64,000 bases of DNA, taken from contig JAJEKV010000692.1 in NCBI GenBank assembly GCA_021234155.1, positions 50,117 through 114,116 on the forward strand, given 5' to 3'. The DNA comes from Isoetes taiwanensis. Lineage: Eukaryota > Streptophyta > Lycopodiopsida > Isoetales > Isoetaceae. Position numbers and translations under genes: made by a program. The notes beneath the pieces were generated by a model that did no database searches, was not told where the DNA came from, and saw only the letters and a program-made list of their open reading frames with translations. Position 1 is the first letter of the stretch. Every line of letters starts with the position of its first letter. This document shows positions 35,901 to 47,158 of the stretch, piece after piece.

Positions 35901-36300
35901 TTGCCTTGCACTCCTTTGGATTTGGCAAAATTCCGGGTTACGAGATTTCCATTTCGTGGTGATGAACCACCCTCTTCATCACATCGGCCTTGAGTTCGGG
36001 TGAATGCTTTTTTGGTGAGCTTGTTGAAGTAATCAACTACAAGCTTGGCTATTTCTTTACTGCGTCCGTGCTTTCGGATCCTCCCGTTCAACATTTGCTT
36101 TCCTCATCTTATAAAGTAATGTATATTCTCTTTCTCTCTGCATCCAATTTCTTGTAAATTGCCGGAGGAAAGCTGGATCTTCAGCGATATTTCTGTGTTG
36201 CATTGACATCAACAAATCGGAACACTTTGTATTGGAATTCATCGGGCGAAAGTCCAATGCTAAGCGTGTGATTGCCTCCGGGCGGTATCGAGGGCGCCAT
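32941..36300 (-). CDS. Leftward gene of the TIR element: DDE-like transposase candidate (frameshifted)
   Basis: The likely start is ATG at 36300 (MAPSIPPGGNHTLSIGLSPD). Helical charged pieces follow (RQFTRNWMQREREYTLLYKM; HSPELKADVMKRVVHHHEME), then a Lys-rich repeat block at 34.7-34.5 kb. The core lies at about 34290-33830: SWIDFAENYKDKN, REVQSQHWHND, IVWS(D)GCSSQFKS, YFLPRYHHELGKEIVWNFFG and TAHGKGEHDGQGAILK. This pattern (strand-D, strand-SDG, helix with HGKG..DG) fits an RNase H-fold DDE/D transposase. The Asp of SDG needs one missing base. The C-terminus reads KFDGSWELLEDKGPDFPKI and ends KATHRDDP at TGA 32943-32941. About 1,100 codons, with frame breaks throughout. Strand transfer activity is inferred, not shown. 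Confidence 0.7.
33830..34290 (-). other. RNase H-fold DDE-like catalytic core
   Basis: Candidate acidic residues are the Asp of IDFAENY (about 34241-34262), the Asp of the SDG motif (about 34005-34012, disrupted by one missing base) and the Asp or Glu of HGKGEHDG (about 33870-33905). The segment between the first two contains VQSQHWHND, then ITILAHITIGW across a frame break. From memory, similar DFAENY...SDG...HGKG..DG proteins occur as uncharacterised families in plants and invertebrates. I recall no superfamily name and make no claim beyond the fold. Confidence 0.6.
34490..34672 (-). repeat. Three tandem coding repeats, Lys/Ser-rich
   Basis: Three copies of a unit of about 66 bp each contain TTGGATTTCTTACTTTTGTT followed by TCCCTTCTT. 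On the minus strand this encodes KKGNKSKKSKVV separated by short variable linkers. The result is a strongly basic, probably disordered segment N-terminal to the catalytic core. It may bind DNA or act as a nuclear localisation signal (inference). Confidence 0.85.
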
Positions 36301-36601
36301 AAAATTCACGAGAGAGGAGAATAAGTGGGTGGAGGAGAATTTTCGGCGGGCCATGAGGTGCGTGGTAGTTAAGGCTCGTCGAATTTTGCAGCGTACTACC
36401 ACTTTAGCGAAAATCCGCCAAAATCCCACAATCATTTTCCTAACGGTTCGTTGATGAGGTGGGCGTCTGCGAGTACATGAAAGGCGTCAAAATATAATGG
36501 CGATTCGCCCACCGACACCCAAATTAAGCAAAAGCAGGGGTGCTTTAAGCGGGCTAAAACCTGCTATAAGCATGCTACAAGCATGCGTCTGGACGCATGC
36601 T

Positions 36602-36629
36602 TTTGATACCCACCAGCATACTTTTACCC
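36602..36629 (-). repeat. Right terminal inverted repeat
   Basis: The reverse complement begins GGGTAAAAGTATGCTGGTG, matching the left TIR with two differences. Just inside is a perfect palindrome, GCATGCGTCtgGACGCATGC (36583-36602), preceded by a further GCATGC repeat at 36569-36574. This is a strong subterminal hairpin. Confidence 0.85.
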
Positions 36630-36633
36630 TGGA

Positions 36634-39193
36634 ATGTCTTCAAGTTGCTGCAAAATGGTTCTTTATGTAGTTACCATTTCCATCTCAGCTACAGATTTTA
36701 GAAACAATGATTTAGTGAGATATTTGCAGTCAATTTACTTTAGATGTTGAACTTTATTGTATTTTTTTCTGCAACAATTTCTCCGCGGTGTACTGCACTT
36801 TAATGTGTTTGGCCTGAGGCAAATAAGTTCAACAAGTACATTGCATTCAAACTTTATAGTATTTTGCGAAACCTCGCTATATGGTATTCCTAATTTGTGG
36901 AACTATACCCTACAAGCAAGGATAGCTATCTACATTCCATAATAAGGCATAACTTATAAAGTACATTGATCCAATAGCTCTCGATGCTTGAAGTCATACC
37001 TCGTATGAGAATATGCACTTAAGCAAAACGAGGTTGTAGGAGGAGTTATATGACATGAACAACATATTCAAGCCACCCAAATTGGAAGAAAAACCTATTT
37101 TAATTTCCTAGCTTCGATGAACCCATTTCTCACAAATTTTGCGCCTAAAATTTGGAGCATTAATTACCCGATTATTGTGCGACTCACACAAGATTTTTTT
37201 TGTCTGGGTTGCTTGGTGCGGGATCTATTTTCAGGCTAACGTCGTTTTTCATCCATATCTGCCCGTGGGAATGAAAGTGAAAGCTCTTGAACATGGCTGA
37301 AATTTTTGTATACAAGAAAGGCAATCTACATGCCTTTCACGGCATGAAACAAAGGTGCCGGCGAAGCCGCAGACCCCTGTTGACATGCCGGGAAAGGCGT
37401 GGATTGCCTTTGTTATAACGATGGAAGGAGGTTAACCTCCTTTCGAGGGGGTTATGCAAAATAACCCTCGGTAGGCCGAGGCGGAGGGTTAGTTTTATGA
37501 CTTTCGGAAGGAGGAGGTTGACCTCCTTAACTCCCATGCAGAGCAAGTTTAGCTTTCTGTTTTAATCTAGTGCAACAATTTCTTTGTTTTGATCCAATAT
37601 TAGAAAAGGTTGGTGATTTTTAGATTGGGTTTTTTTTCTTCTTATCTGTTCTTTCCTGATTGCGGGTTCTGATCTATGAATAGAAATATATATCTGGGTA
37701 CTGTGTAATCCAGTTCGAAAGCCCAACAAACGAGTTTCTTTGTTTTTATGCAGTATTAGCAAAGGTGAGAGGGTTAATTCGTTTGGATTGAAATGGGATT
37801 TTTTTCTAAAGTAGGTTTTTTTTTCTTGCAGATGTTCGTATTCACAGATTCAATGTTTGAAGCGATATTAGCAGAAGAGATATTATCGGAAACAGAGATG
37901 GGTTGTGCATCTTCAAAGGTAACACACATCATGCGGCGAGAAAAAGAGGGACGGTCGAAGTTTGAGCTTCGGAAAAAGTGTAGCGGAAAAAGCGAAATTG
38001 GGATCGAGAAAAGGGTCATTTTGCGTCTGAGTAGCTAAACATCAAGCACATACGACATTCTAGATCTCCCAAAAGAAATCGCCCAAGATTTGCCTTCCTT
38101 TTCGGTCTCAGAATTCTCCACCGATCCAAGCAGCAAAATTCCTTGTCTCCAATCAGGATCAAAGCCGCAGTGCCTGAACAAGAGTAATTTATTTGCAGAG
38201 TACAGTGAATATTCTTTGGAAGGGAATATTCGGAAGATTATTAATGCGTAATTCTTGGAATATTCCTATGAAAGCGAATATTCCGGTGATTATGTGATAT
38301 AACCACTATCAAATCCAACGGTTGCGGACGGTCAGATTCAAATAACTTGCAAGGGCATGTGGTTAAGATAGTTAGAAACATTACATGCGGTTTGTAAAAT
38401 CTTTGGAATGCGGGGTAAAACTTACGAATCTTTGGGTAAAATGTTTTGGAATAGCGAGGGTAAATGGGTGAATCGTGGAGTAAATTTTTGTTGTAGCTTG
38501 GGTAGGGAAGTTCTTTCTTTGCGATCAAGAAATCTCTGTAACATTCCTGGGTTAGAAATTTACCACGTGGCCTGTCGCGATTGGAAGGGAAAGGCAAAAT
38601 GTTTCTAACTATTTTTTACGTTTTCAGCACTGGGTCAGCCAATTTTGAGGTGGCCAGCGATATTTCTCCATTGAGTCCCCCATATGTAGTAGAGGGCCAC
38701 ATACGGACAATTACCGACAATCTTGTTGCTCTGAAGAATCGTATACGGTGCCGATCTTGTAAAACATTTGCTGGGCATGATCTTATCCATCAATTATCCG
38801 GCGTATAAGATATTACTGCATCCCATTTGCGGATGGCGGCTTGCCTTATCCATTTCACCCTCCAGAAATTTATTCCGGCAACAATCTGTCCGTAACGCCG
38901 GCCGATAAATTTGGATATTTATGCCACTACACTACGTAAACACGTCCCTCCGACGCTGAGGATCTAATCCCATCCTCCAGAGCTCGGCGCAGCCGTTGAG
39001 TCACACGCACGCAGTTTCTATGTACATTGAAATGTCTGTAAGCTGAAGTTTTGCCCTGATCGCTGATCCGGCTGTAGCATCCTTCTGTAAGTGCTCTTAG
39101 TTTGATGAATTGCTTCTTGCCCTGGGCGCCTTTGTTTACGGTAGAAGATTTGAAATTTAGAGAATTTAAATAAATTCCTCTGTGCGATCGTCT
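36634..39193. other. Intergenic DNA upstream of the BBD gene
   Basis: Apart from the palindrome cluster at 37425-37527 there is no supported gene. A frame at 37793-38038 (plus) and another at 38241-38597 (minus) have no domain. The final 200 bp should contain the BBD promoter and 5' UTR. Confidence 0.5.
37425..37527. repeat. Cluster of three palindromes in 100 bp
   Basis: AAGGAGGTTAACCTCCTT (37425-37442) is a perfect 18-bp palindrome. AGGAGGTtgACCTCCT (37512-37527) is a near copy with a 2-base centre. Between them CGAGGGGGTTATgcaaaATAACCCTCG (37444-37470) forms another hairpin. Neighbouring sequence also mirrors itself (GGAAAGGC, GCCTTT). It is probably an inverted-repeat mobile relic. A cruciform or a binding-site cluster is possible. 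Confidence 0.7.
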
Positions 39194-41642
39194 ATGGCTT
39201 CGGTTGAAAGTTTTACAAGGACGGCGAAGTCTCCGGTGTGCGTCTATGAGCTCAGGCCTGTATTCAGAAGCCAGGGGGTAGATTTTGCTTCAACAGGGAA
39301 GTTCTTGGAGGTCGGGGGGCTCTATTTTGAAGCTTCAGCTTCCTCAACGTCTTTGTCAGAATGATTTATGTAGTAATGTAGTTAGGGATGGCAAGAAGCA
39401 ACGCCGTTGTTTGCCTATCGTAGCTTGTGATTCTCGTTGGAGCGGGAAGAGCTGGGAAAACGATAGCGCTGAATACCTTTCTGCCAATGTGGTAGATGCA
39501 GGTAATGGCTGATCCATCTCGATCTTTATGTGAATTTTGCATGCAGACATGGTTATATTAAGTTGTAGGGTTTAAGCTTCTTTGTTGCCCGTTGAACGTT
39601 TGCCAGTGAGCATGTTGCCCCTCAAGGCCGTCTTTTATGACTCTTTCAAATGGCCGGGAGGTTGAAGTGGATCATATAAATCCTGCAAAGGGGAGGTTGC
39701 TGTATAGGTCGCGTAGTCCAGCCATATTTCTTAAGATTGAACATGATTCTGATCTTCTACTCCCCATTGTTGTGGGTATGCTTCAATCTTTATCTTTTAA
39801 GGAATGAATTGGCTTAAATACAGTGATCTCTGGCGTTTCGTTGCAGGTGAAACAGCAGTCTCATTATTGATGAGAGCACTTCATGAGGATGAAAAACCGG
39901 TATGGAGCATTCTTAAGTTTTTCTTTGCATTTCATTATAATGCTATACTTTTTTCCTTCACAGGGACGCCCAAATTATTATCAGCTCTTAAAAATATCGT
40001 TGGAGCATTAGATTGTGAGGTTAGACTTAAACCAAGCCTCTTTTACAAAATTTGATTATTAAATGTCTTATGCCTACTCAACTGCAGGCTCGGATGGTCA
40101 GAATTACAGAGCATCAAGGATACATATTATGCGAGAATTTACTTCAACAAGGTCAGTTTACTTTAATACGAAAACTTGTGCTATTGCTTCTGGTCTGGTG
40201 GGCATCTGATTATGGTGGCTTAATTTTCTTTTATGTAATTTCACATGGTGCTTGCATTAATTTTCTTTCTAGGATGACAAATTATTGAGTGTGGATGCCA
40301 GACCTTCAGATGCAATCAATTTTGCAGTCAAATGCAAGGTATGCTTAATTCATCTAGTAGTTAGACTGAATATGTGGAACTATCTATCAAAAAATCTAAC
40401 ATATATTTATTTTGCAGGTCCCTATATTTGTAAATAAGGCGATTGTTGACAGTGATGCTGTAAGACCTGTTTATACTTCTGCCCAAGATGTTGGAGACAT
40501 TGGAAGCTCTGGGAGGGTTATTAAGTCTGCTTATCTTGACAGGTTTGTTGACCTTTTCAAGTTAGATCATCTGAAAAAGTAGCTTGAAGGTGACATTGGT
40601 GACCAATCTTCTTCTTGACGATTGTAATCACATTATTCAATTAAATGTCGTCATTAGGGAAGTTGATGCAGCATCTAACAATACAGTTAATGTGTTTTAT
40701 ATTCATGCCGATGCAAAGCAGCGTGTACAGCACACTTTTTGCTTGGATCTTCTTATGGCTTTAAGACTGCAGTTTGCATACCTGTTCTTATCTGTAAATT
40801 GGGTCACTGTTCTTCCTCTGTAATTAAGACTGCAGTTGCATACCTGTTTATCTAAGCCCATGTCTTAAAGTTTGCATAGATTTGTAAACACTGCAACTTC
40901 TAGAGAAAGAAGGCCCACATCCCAATTTGCACTACTACATTGCCACTTGGGACGGGAATGGCTTTGTGGAGATGCTTCATTTCATCATTGCCTGGCTTAC
41001 GTCCGTTGAGACAACAAAGATGCCTAAGTACATTTGCTTCATGACTTGTCCCTATTTAATGCTATCTTGTGTTTCTGCTCAGTCCTGATGGAAACCCGAT
41101 CCAATAGCTGAAGAAATTACTTTGATGAAGGAAATGCTGTTGGCTGTAGTTGAAGAACGTTATACAGATGCAGGTGAGGTGTGAGATAAGTGCTTCCTCA
41201 AAGGGATTAGTAGTGTTGTGTAGCAATATTTTTGAGATGCTTTCCACTGTCTTATATCAGCTCGGTGTCGAGACCAACTTAACAAGTTAAGGATTTCCTC
41301 AAGAGGGAAATTGCGGCAGGTCAGTTAAATGCTCCAGTGTTTGGTTTAGAACTGTGTCAAATATTTTGCTGTTCATTGACTTTACATCATTTCTTGATTG
41401 ACTTTTACGTCATTGTTTGCAGTCATTCTAGAGTTTCAGCTACAGTTGTAAAGAAAAAACTTATGAGAGCTCCAACAGGTTGTCTGAATGTGACGTTAGC
41501 ATCCATAACCCCTGAAGGACTTGTAAATATTCATGTGTATAATTTGTACAATGATTGTCAATATGTATATGAAAAGGAACTCGATGAAGTTTTTAGTTCT
41601 GGGTTTATGACAGTTCCAGATCTTCTTAAAATACCTGGCTGA
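39194..41642 (+). CDS. Bifunctional nuclease, BBD type (DUF151 plus UVR motif)
   Basis: A spliced gene. Approximate exons: 39194-39501, 39607-39775, 39847-39899, 39964-40019, 40088-40151, 40273-40338, 40418-40542, 41083-41173, 41261-41319, and a doubtful last one at 41423-41642. The core reads LSNGREVEVDHINPAKGRLL, PAIFLKIEHDSDLLLPIVVG, GRPNYYQLLK, VRITEHQGYIL, LLSVDARPSDAINFAVKCK and VPIFVNKAIVDSDAVR. This is the DUF151 domain of plant BBD nucleases (RNase/DNase activity, linked to wound and abscisic acid responses in Arabidopsis). LAVVEERYTDA|ARCRDQLNKLR is a UVR-like motif split by an intron. Frame breaks occur in exon 1, at TTTT 39634, at A5 near 39992, at the exon 6 border and at AAA near 41093. 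Splice sites are intact. Probably a working gene with sequence errors. Confidence 0.85.
41423..41642 (+). CDS. Possible terminal exon of unknown identity after the UVR motif
   Basis: After TTTGCAG at 41422 an open stretch reads SATVVKKKLMRAPTGCLNVT, then LASITPEGLVNIHVYNLYND, then CQYVYEKELDEVFSSGFMTV, ending LLKIPG before TGA. It looks coding, but I do not recall it from BBD proteins, which usually end shortly after the UVR helix. The phase does not match the previous exon without a shift. It may be a lineage-specific C-terminus, or the tail of a separate gene. Confidence 0.4.
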
Positions 41643-42280
41643 TAATCATATCATCATCTATAATATAAGCCAAGTTTAGGGGAAAACTGGTGTAATGATA
41701 ACACGTGGATCATGCTGGATATTTTCAATGCCCCTGCTGACATTTATGTTGACAGTCGTAATATTGTTAACATCATTTTTGACAAAAGAATTGCCAGGTT
41801 TTGTTATCTCCATGTTTTAGATAAGGGACTTGCCAATTTGAGCTCGAGCATTTGTTGAAAGTAGTGCCGTTGGTTCACCTTGGCTTCTCTATTTGTATTG
41901 GCTTCTCTATTTGTACTGTTATTGCCTTTATCAGTTATCAAGAAGCTAGTTTCTCTCCTCTTTGTTTTCATGTTTGTTAATATAATATTAGCAGAGAGAA
42001 CACGGAAAGAGTTGCAAAGTAATATAAGATGAAAATCTCTGTTTTACGTGGGAGTTGCCACCATAAGGTAGAAATTTTGGGATGAAGCAATTTATTAGGA
42101 CCGGGACCCATCATCGCTTTCAATGAGGGCCGGGAATGCGGGCTGCCAACTAGCGAGGGGGAACAATGTCAACATCAATCAACTTTTGATATAACAGTTA
42201 TGCATTAACAATTTGGGAACCAGTCCAAATAGGCACATCAGCTGATTGTAAAAGAGCGTATGGCAAAATGTCAGCCAGCT
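41643..42280. other. Intergenic DNA downstream of BBD
   Basis: AT-rich 3' region with no coding signal; a poly(A) signal cannot be chosen with confidence. From about 42050 onward it may include the decayed 3' end of the neighbouring LINE. Confidence 0.45.
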
Positions 42281-44580
42281 TTTGCCCGCGAGCTGTGTCC
42301 ATCGAGATAGCATAAACTTAGTGCGAAAAGCATCTCAAGTCAACAAGCATATCAAACACCAACCTGTGAGAATACTAGCAAGCCCTCCAACGGCTGGCTT
42401 GAGTCAATGGATGTCTGATAGCACGCAGGAGGCATGTGATTATCTAGAGAATCCACCAACACAAAAGAATCTATCTGTGGACACACACGGATTAATCTTA
42501 AATAGCACCTGAGCTGTCTCCCAAGAATCAAGCGGTCCCTTCAAGAAGGGGAAAGCATTAGGATATGGGCCGAAAGGCGATAAAAGAGACACCAAGGAAG
42601 AGCGCCCTAAGTGCGGTTTTTCAAAATGGATACACTGCCCAAGTGCTTGCGCAACCAATTTCATTCCAGGCGAATGTACCATGCCCGCCAAGTAGCAACA
42701 AATGAACTTAGATATCATAATTTTACTCTGTAAATGAAAGTCAATCATACCTAGACCTCCAGCACTTCAGCAAACCAAGTGGACCAAGCGACTTTCACAA
42801 CTACACCTGTCTTAGTACTTGCCCAAATGAAGTTACAGACAATTGCGACAATCTCTTGAAACTTTGTTTGTGAGCCAAGCACAACAGAGGCCATATATAC
42901 ATGAGTGTTGTTGAGAACCTGCTTAGTAACTACTATCCTCCCTGCCAGAGAAAACTTAGCTGTATTCCACCAAAAAAGATGCTTACGCAGGCCTTCTACT
43001 ATAACATCCCATGCATCTGAAGTAGAGGTATGTATATCTACATGAATGCCCAAGAGTTTAGTGGTCTTCCCTTAAGGAAGCACTTTCCACGGATACTCAT
43101 AAACACAGGGAGGAACATCCACATCCAAGGTCCATAAAGCAGAGCACTTTAGCCACCCAACAACAAGAACCCCTGATGCATGGGAGAAAGAGTCCAATAA
43201 AAGCTTCGCATTCTGAAGATTATCATCCTCAGCCTCTAGAAAGAGAAATGTATCATCGGCATACTAATTACACACTTCTTGAGAACCATCCTCCATAGTC
43301 AATCCTTGAATTACGCCATTTTGAGTGGTAGAGAGAGCATTTTGGGACAATACCTCTGCCACAATACTGAACAATAATGGGGCAAGGGGACATCCTTCTC
43401 GAACTCCTCTACCAACAGGAAACACAGCCGACAGTTCTCCCTGAAAAAGCACAATAGACCGAGCAGAAAGACGGAGCTTCATAACATGAACATCTCTGGT
43501 AAATAACTCTCTGAATCCCAATGTCAGAAGGCATTTTTGTAGGAAATTCCAATCTATACTGTCATAGGCTTTAGCAAAATCAATTTGAGATATACAATGT
43601 CTGACGACCCTTTAAGCGGTTCCAATACATCCCCTTATATAAAAATTTCTTTGCCACATTGTGAGGTGCTTAGGTAAAAAAATCGATTGAGTAAAGACAT
43701 AGATTCGCCAAGATATCCCTCACTTTATTTGTCAAGGCCTTGGCAAAGATATTATTGTATAATAAAGTTATAGGGCACCGATCCGAGATGGTTTTAGGGT
43801 CTTTGCACTTAGGAATAAAAGAAATGCAACCAGTGTTGATGATCTTATCCAAGCTCCTGAACCGGTGAAACTCAGAGAAAGCATTGAAGACATCATCATC
43901 AAGCCAATTCTAATAAGCTTGAAAAAACGCTGCAGGAAAACCACCCAAGCCTGGGCACTTATTCTTCTTTAAAGAGTCTACAGCAGAATGCAAGTCATCA
44001 ACAGTAATACTTGATTCCAACTGAACACGCTGCTGTGGAGAAATAATAGGATCGATTTTAGATAAAACTGCCTCCTGCATGTCCTCTTGGAAGGGCAGAG
44101 ACTGATCAGCAAAAAAAAGCAGAAAAATGATCAAAAAGAAACTGCTTCAACTATGCAGCATCAAAAATTTCAAAGCCATCAGGCATAAGTAGCGAAGATA
44201 TGGAGCTTGGCACACGTCTTCTCCTTGCCGCCCTAAAGAAGAAGTGAGAGCACCTATCTCCCAATTTAAATCAATCGAAACCAGCCTTAATGCGAGCTTG
44301 AGTTGCCTGTATAGACTCAATGCTTATTATTTCTGCCAATCACTCTTTCTCTCAAATACCTGATGAAGGGGCTTGTGAACGACACATTTGAAGCTCCATA
44401 TACAAAGCTAGTAGCCGGCCTCTAGTTGCTGAGCCTTTCTACGTCCTCACTGCTTAGCAAAGGATTTAACTGCTGCCAAAGCGTCAACAACCCCAGACAT
44501 ACCTCAAAGACGAGAAAATGTAGAGGACCAGGCATGCCTGCAGCCATCAGTAAACTCATGACGTGGCATTAACATTCAAG
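42281..44580 (-). mobile_element. Second L1-type LINE, 5'-truncated and old
   Basis: Minus-strand relic of ORF2. From the right there is a linker (LGDRCSHFFFRAARRRRVPS, about 44270-44210) and AVDSLKKNKCPGLGGFPAAF (44134-43910), equivalent to the KKNKSPGPDGF motif. Next come TGCISFIPKCKDPKTISDRC (43852-43670; the family has FIPK...P....RPI) and LFQGELSAVFPVGRGVREGC, then PLAPLLFSIV (43521-43264). The catalytic box is YADDTFLF (about 43265-43245). A thumb-like FSLAGRIVVTKQVLNNTHVY follows (43053-42751). Endonuclease, ORF1 and poly(A) tail are not found. It is more decayed than the 21-27 kb copy and belongs to a different subfamily. Confidence 0.85.
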
Positions 44581-46399
44581 ATCTTGATGAGCCTCCAACT
44601 GTCAGAGATCTTATCATATGTCCAGAACACAGTATTGTGCTAAACAAATTATGTATGCTGAGGAAGTATAGCTAGTGGATGTGCACAATAATTTTGGTTG
44701 GCATAACAATCCTTTCCATTGGACAATAAAAAAGAGACGTATCATCTTAAAAAGAATTGAGCTTGCCATTAGGAAGGTCCAATCCAATCTGTCTCATCTT
44801 CAACCACAGGAGAACAATCTGGCAATTATGTGCCTTTTAAGATATTACTAAATGGAACATAACATCAATTGTTTTTACTATGGGGTTGTAAGCTCCTTGA
44901 TTCATCACAAAAAAGTCAACAATATCGCATCCGGCCAAAAATTTGTTGGATCTTCCATAATTGTATTGGCAACCAATATGTTAGAAGCGGATCTTGAAAC
45001 CAAAAACAGGGGAACTTGGTGGTCTTTTAGGTAGATAAGAAGAACAAAAACTCAATAGACAACAGAAAGATGTATTGTTCCAGAATGTTCTATAGTATGT
45101 TGCCTGCAAGTTGATGTCCTGCATGTGATCGGCTTAAAAAGTTCTTCTTGAAGCTAAATTAGATCAGGGGCAAAAATTCATCTTGACAATTTAATCATTT
45201 AGAGTATGTTACGCCATAGCTAGAAGCTCAAATCCAGATCACTCAACGTGTTTGAGCCTTGCAGAATCCGGGCACTGCATAGCAATCCTCCAACCCTCTT
45301 TGTACCGTGGCAGGTACGCATGTGTTCTCTGTTTTCTTGAAATTTGGAAGGTATAATTTTGTTTAAATAGAGCATTTTTTGCCAGGCGATTCGGGCGTCG
45401 AATCTAGTTATGAGAGGGATAATGCCACGGCCAGGTGGGTATTATGCAAAACAAAAAATTGAGGGCCATTTTGTGTATGGCAAAATGTAGGGAGGAGGCA
45501 GAGACATTTTAACCATACACAAAATAACTCTAAATCTTTTGCATAATACCAAGAGGATGGAGATGTTATCTGCCTTAACAAAGTGATCCGGGCATTTATC
45601 TCAGATCCGGCGAAGGATACAGGCTTTGCAGCAGTTGCATCTCTTGTTTCTGCCACAATGGCTTGGCCATGGCATAACATCCTAGGTTCTTATGCATTCA
45701 GATGCATAACGTTTGGCCAAAGTGTCTTATAGCTGAGATCTGATCTCAGCTTATAAGCATATGAGGATCGAGATCAGCGGTGAGATCGATCTCGACCTAT
45801 AAGCGCTGGGATCCGTTGTTAAAGCGATGCCATGGGACATATCTTGGAAATGTTGATCTGAAGAAGAAAATAGAGGTAGCCCATTTTTTTGTGTTCTTTG
45901 TAATTATGGAGCTACTTGCATACAACTGAGACAAAATCATGGACAAGCAAAGTATGGTTTCACATCAGGTGAGCATTTGCATCTTTTATTTCTATTTCCT
46001 CTATGTTACCTTGGTGCTTTCCCCAGGCCTTTGAAATTCTATGCAGATAGATTCCAAGCATAAAATGGGTGGAGAAGATGCATGCTAAAGGGTGCAAATG
46101 GGCGAAACCAAAAAAAAAAAAAAACAAAGGTGATTTCTAGATAAGAGATCAATACATCTCTTTTAGTAGGTGAATGATCTTTCATAGGGCTTACTATAAA
46201 CTATCTTGCATTTCTATGCATTTGATATAATGTTGCATTAACATTAAAATTCATCTTATCGTATCTTATTAACATGTCAAAAAAAGTGTCCCTTTTTTCA
46301 GCATCTATCTTAGAACATAGATCTAAAAAGCGACAAATTTGAATGCAAATCTTCATTGTATGGCAACTGTCCAAGTGAGCTACACTTGGACCTCTAAAG
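44581..46399. other. Intergenic DNA with inverted phrases and an A-rich run
   Basis: GCTGAGATCtGATCTCAGC near 45733-45751 is a perfect palindrome, followed by related inverted GATCGAGATC/GATCTCGA phrases up to 45805. An A16 run occurs at about 46109-46125. A frame at 44852-45034 (plus) has no domain. No gene is supported. Confidence 0.5.
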
Positions 46400-46529
46400 C
46401 TCTTAAAGGATCAAGATTTCTAGTTTTCTATGGAGAAATTGTTGCAAGCTGAATTATAAATGTTCCTCTTAAAGGATCAAGATTCTAGTTTTCTATGGAG
46501 AAATCGCTGCAGCTGAATTATAAATGTTC
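46400..46529. repeat. Tandem duplication, 66 + 64 bp
   Basis: 46400-46465 and 46466-46529 both run CTCTTAAAGGATCAAGAT...TAGTTTTCTATGGAGAAAT...GCTGAATTATAAATGTTC. The few differences are small indels and substitutions. Confidence 0.95.
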
Positions 46530-47158
46530 TGTTTGATCAAAAAGCCATTAGAAATCTAAATTCGATGTAAAAGCAAAATGAGACCTAGTTCAAATCTGCT
46601 TCTCTTTTGGTGTTGAACCTCACCAATTTTCTAGATTTGCTATTATCATCTGTCATCATCTCTATATACATAAAGCAGTTTGTAATTTTTACGTTTTACG
46701 TGTCATCATGCGCTAAAATTTCCATTTTTGCAATCCATTTAATAATTGCTTTCCACATATTGCTCGAAAAAATATCACCTTTCGACACGGCAGCGACCGC
46801 CTTGTAACGTGCTCGACGATCGCGATTGCTCACGGTTACGACAAGCTGTGTAATGCGCATCCTCGCCATCTTGAGAGCTCATTGTTCTTGCTCAAACCTC
46901 GGTGGTTTGGAAAACATTTGCAAAATTTTAGCGCCATGGGTAGATGCACAAGTTTATCACTTTCCCTTCTCCCTGCAAGAACTGCTATCAGAAGACTTTG
47001 GTGAAGAACAGACATTCTTGAGCTTTAATTTTAGAAAAGATGGTTATTCTTTCTTAAGCTCCCTGGTCCATTTTTTTAGCCTATATTCCGCCCCTTAAAT
47101 TTTCAAGTCTGGAAGCATCTAGGGTTTTTCTATGTGATTTTCGGTTATAATAGGAACG

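Larger units (their letters stand above)
28926..36633. mobile_element. 7.7 kb two-gene TIR DNA transposon, family unassigned
   Basis: The ends are inverted copies. Left 28930-28957 and right 36602-36629 (reverse complement) share GGGT, AAAGTATGCTGGTG and GTATCAAA, with 26 of 28 positions identical. TGGA lies directly outside both ends (28926-28929 and 36630-36633), a likely 4-bp target-site duplication. Two tail-to-tail genes fill the inside: a rightward gene (from 29239) ending in an FCP1/NIF-like domain at 32.6 kb, and a leftward gene (36300-32941) with an RNase H-fold DDE-like core. About 325 bp separates their ends. Each starts some 300 bp inside its TIR. The layout is that of an autonomous cut-and-paste element. 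I cannot place it in a named superfamily. Confidence 0.8.

Noticed and set aside
28926-36633. Assignment of the TIR element to a known superfamily
   Set aside because: The TIR sequence, the 4-bp flank and the DFAENY/HGKG protein do not match the signatures I know for hAT, Mutator, CACTA, Harbinger, Tc1/Mariner or piggyBac, so I left it unassigned.
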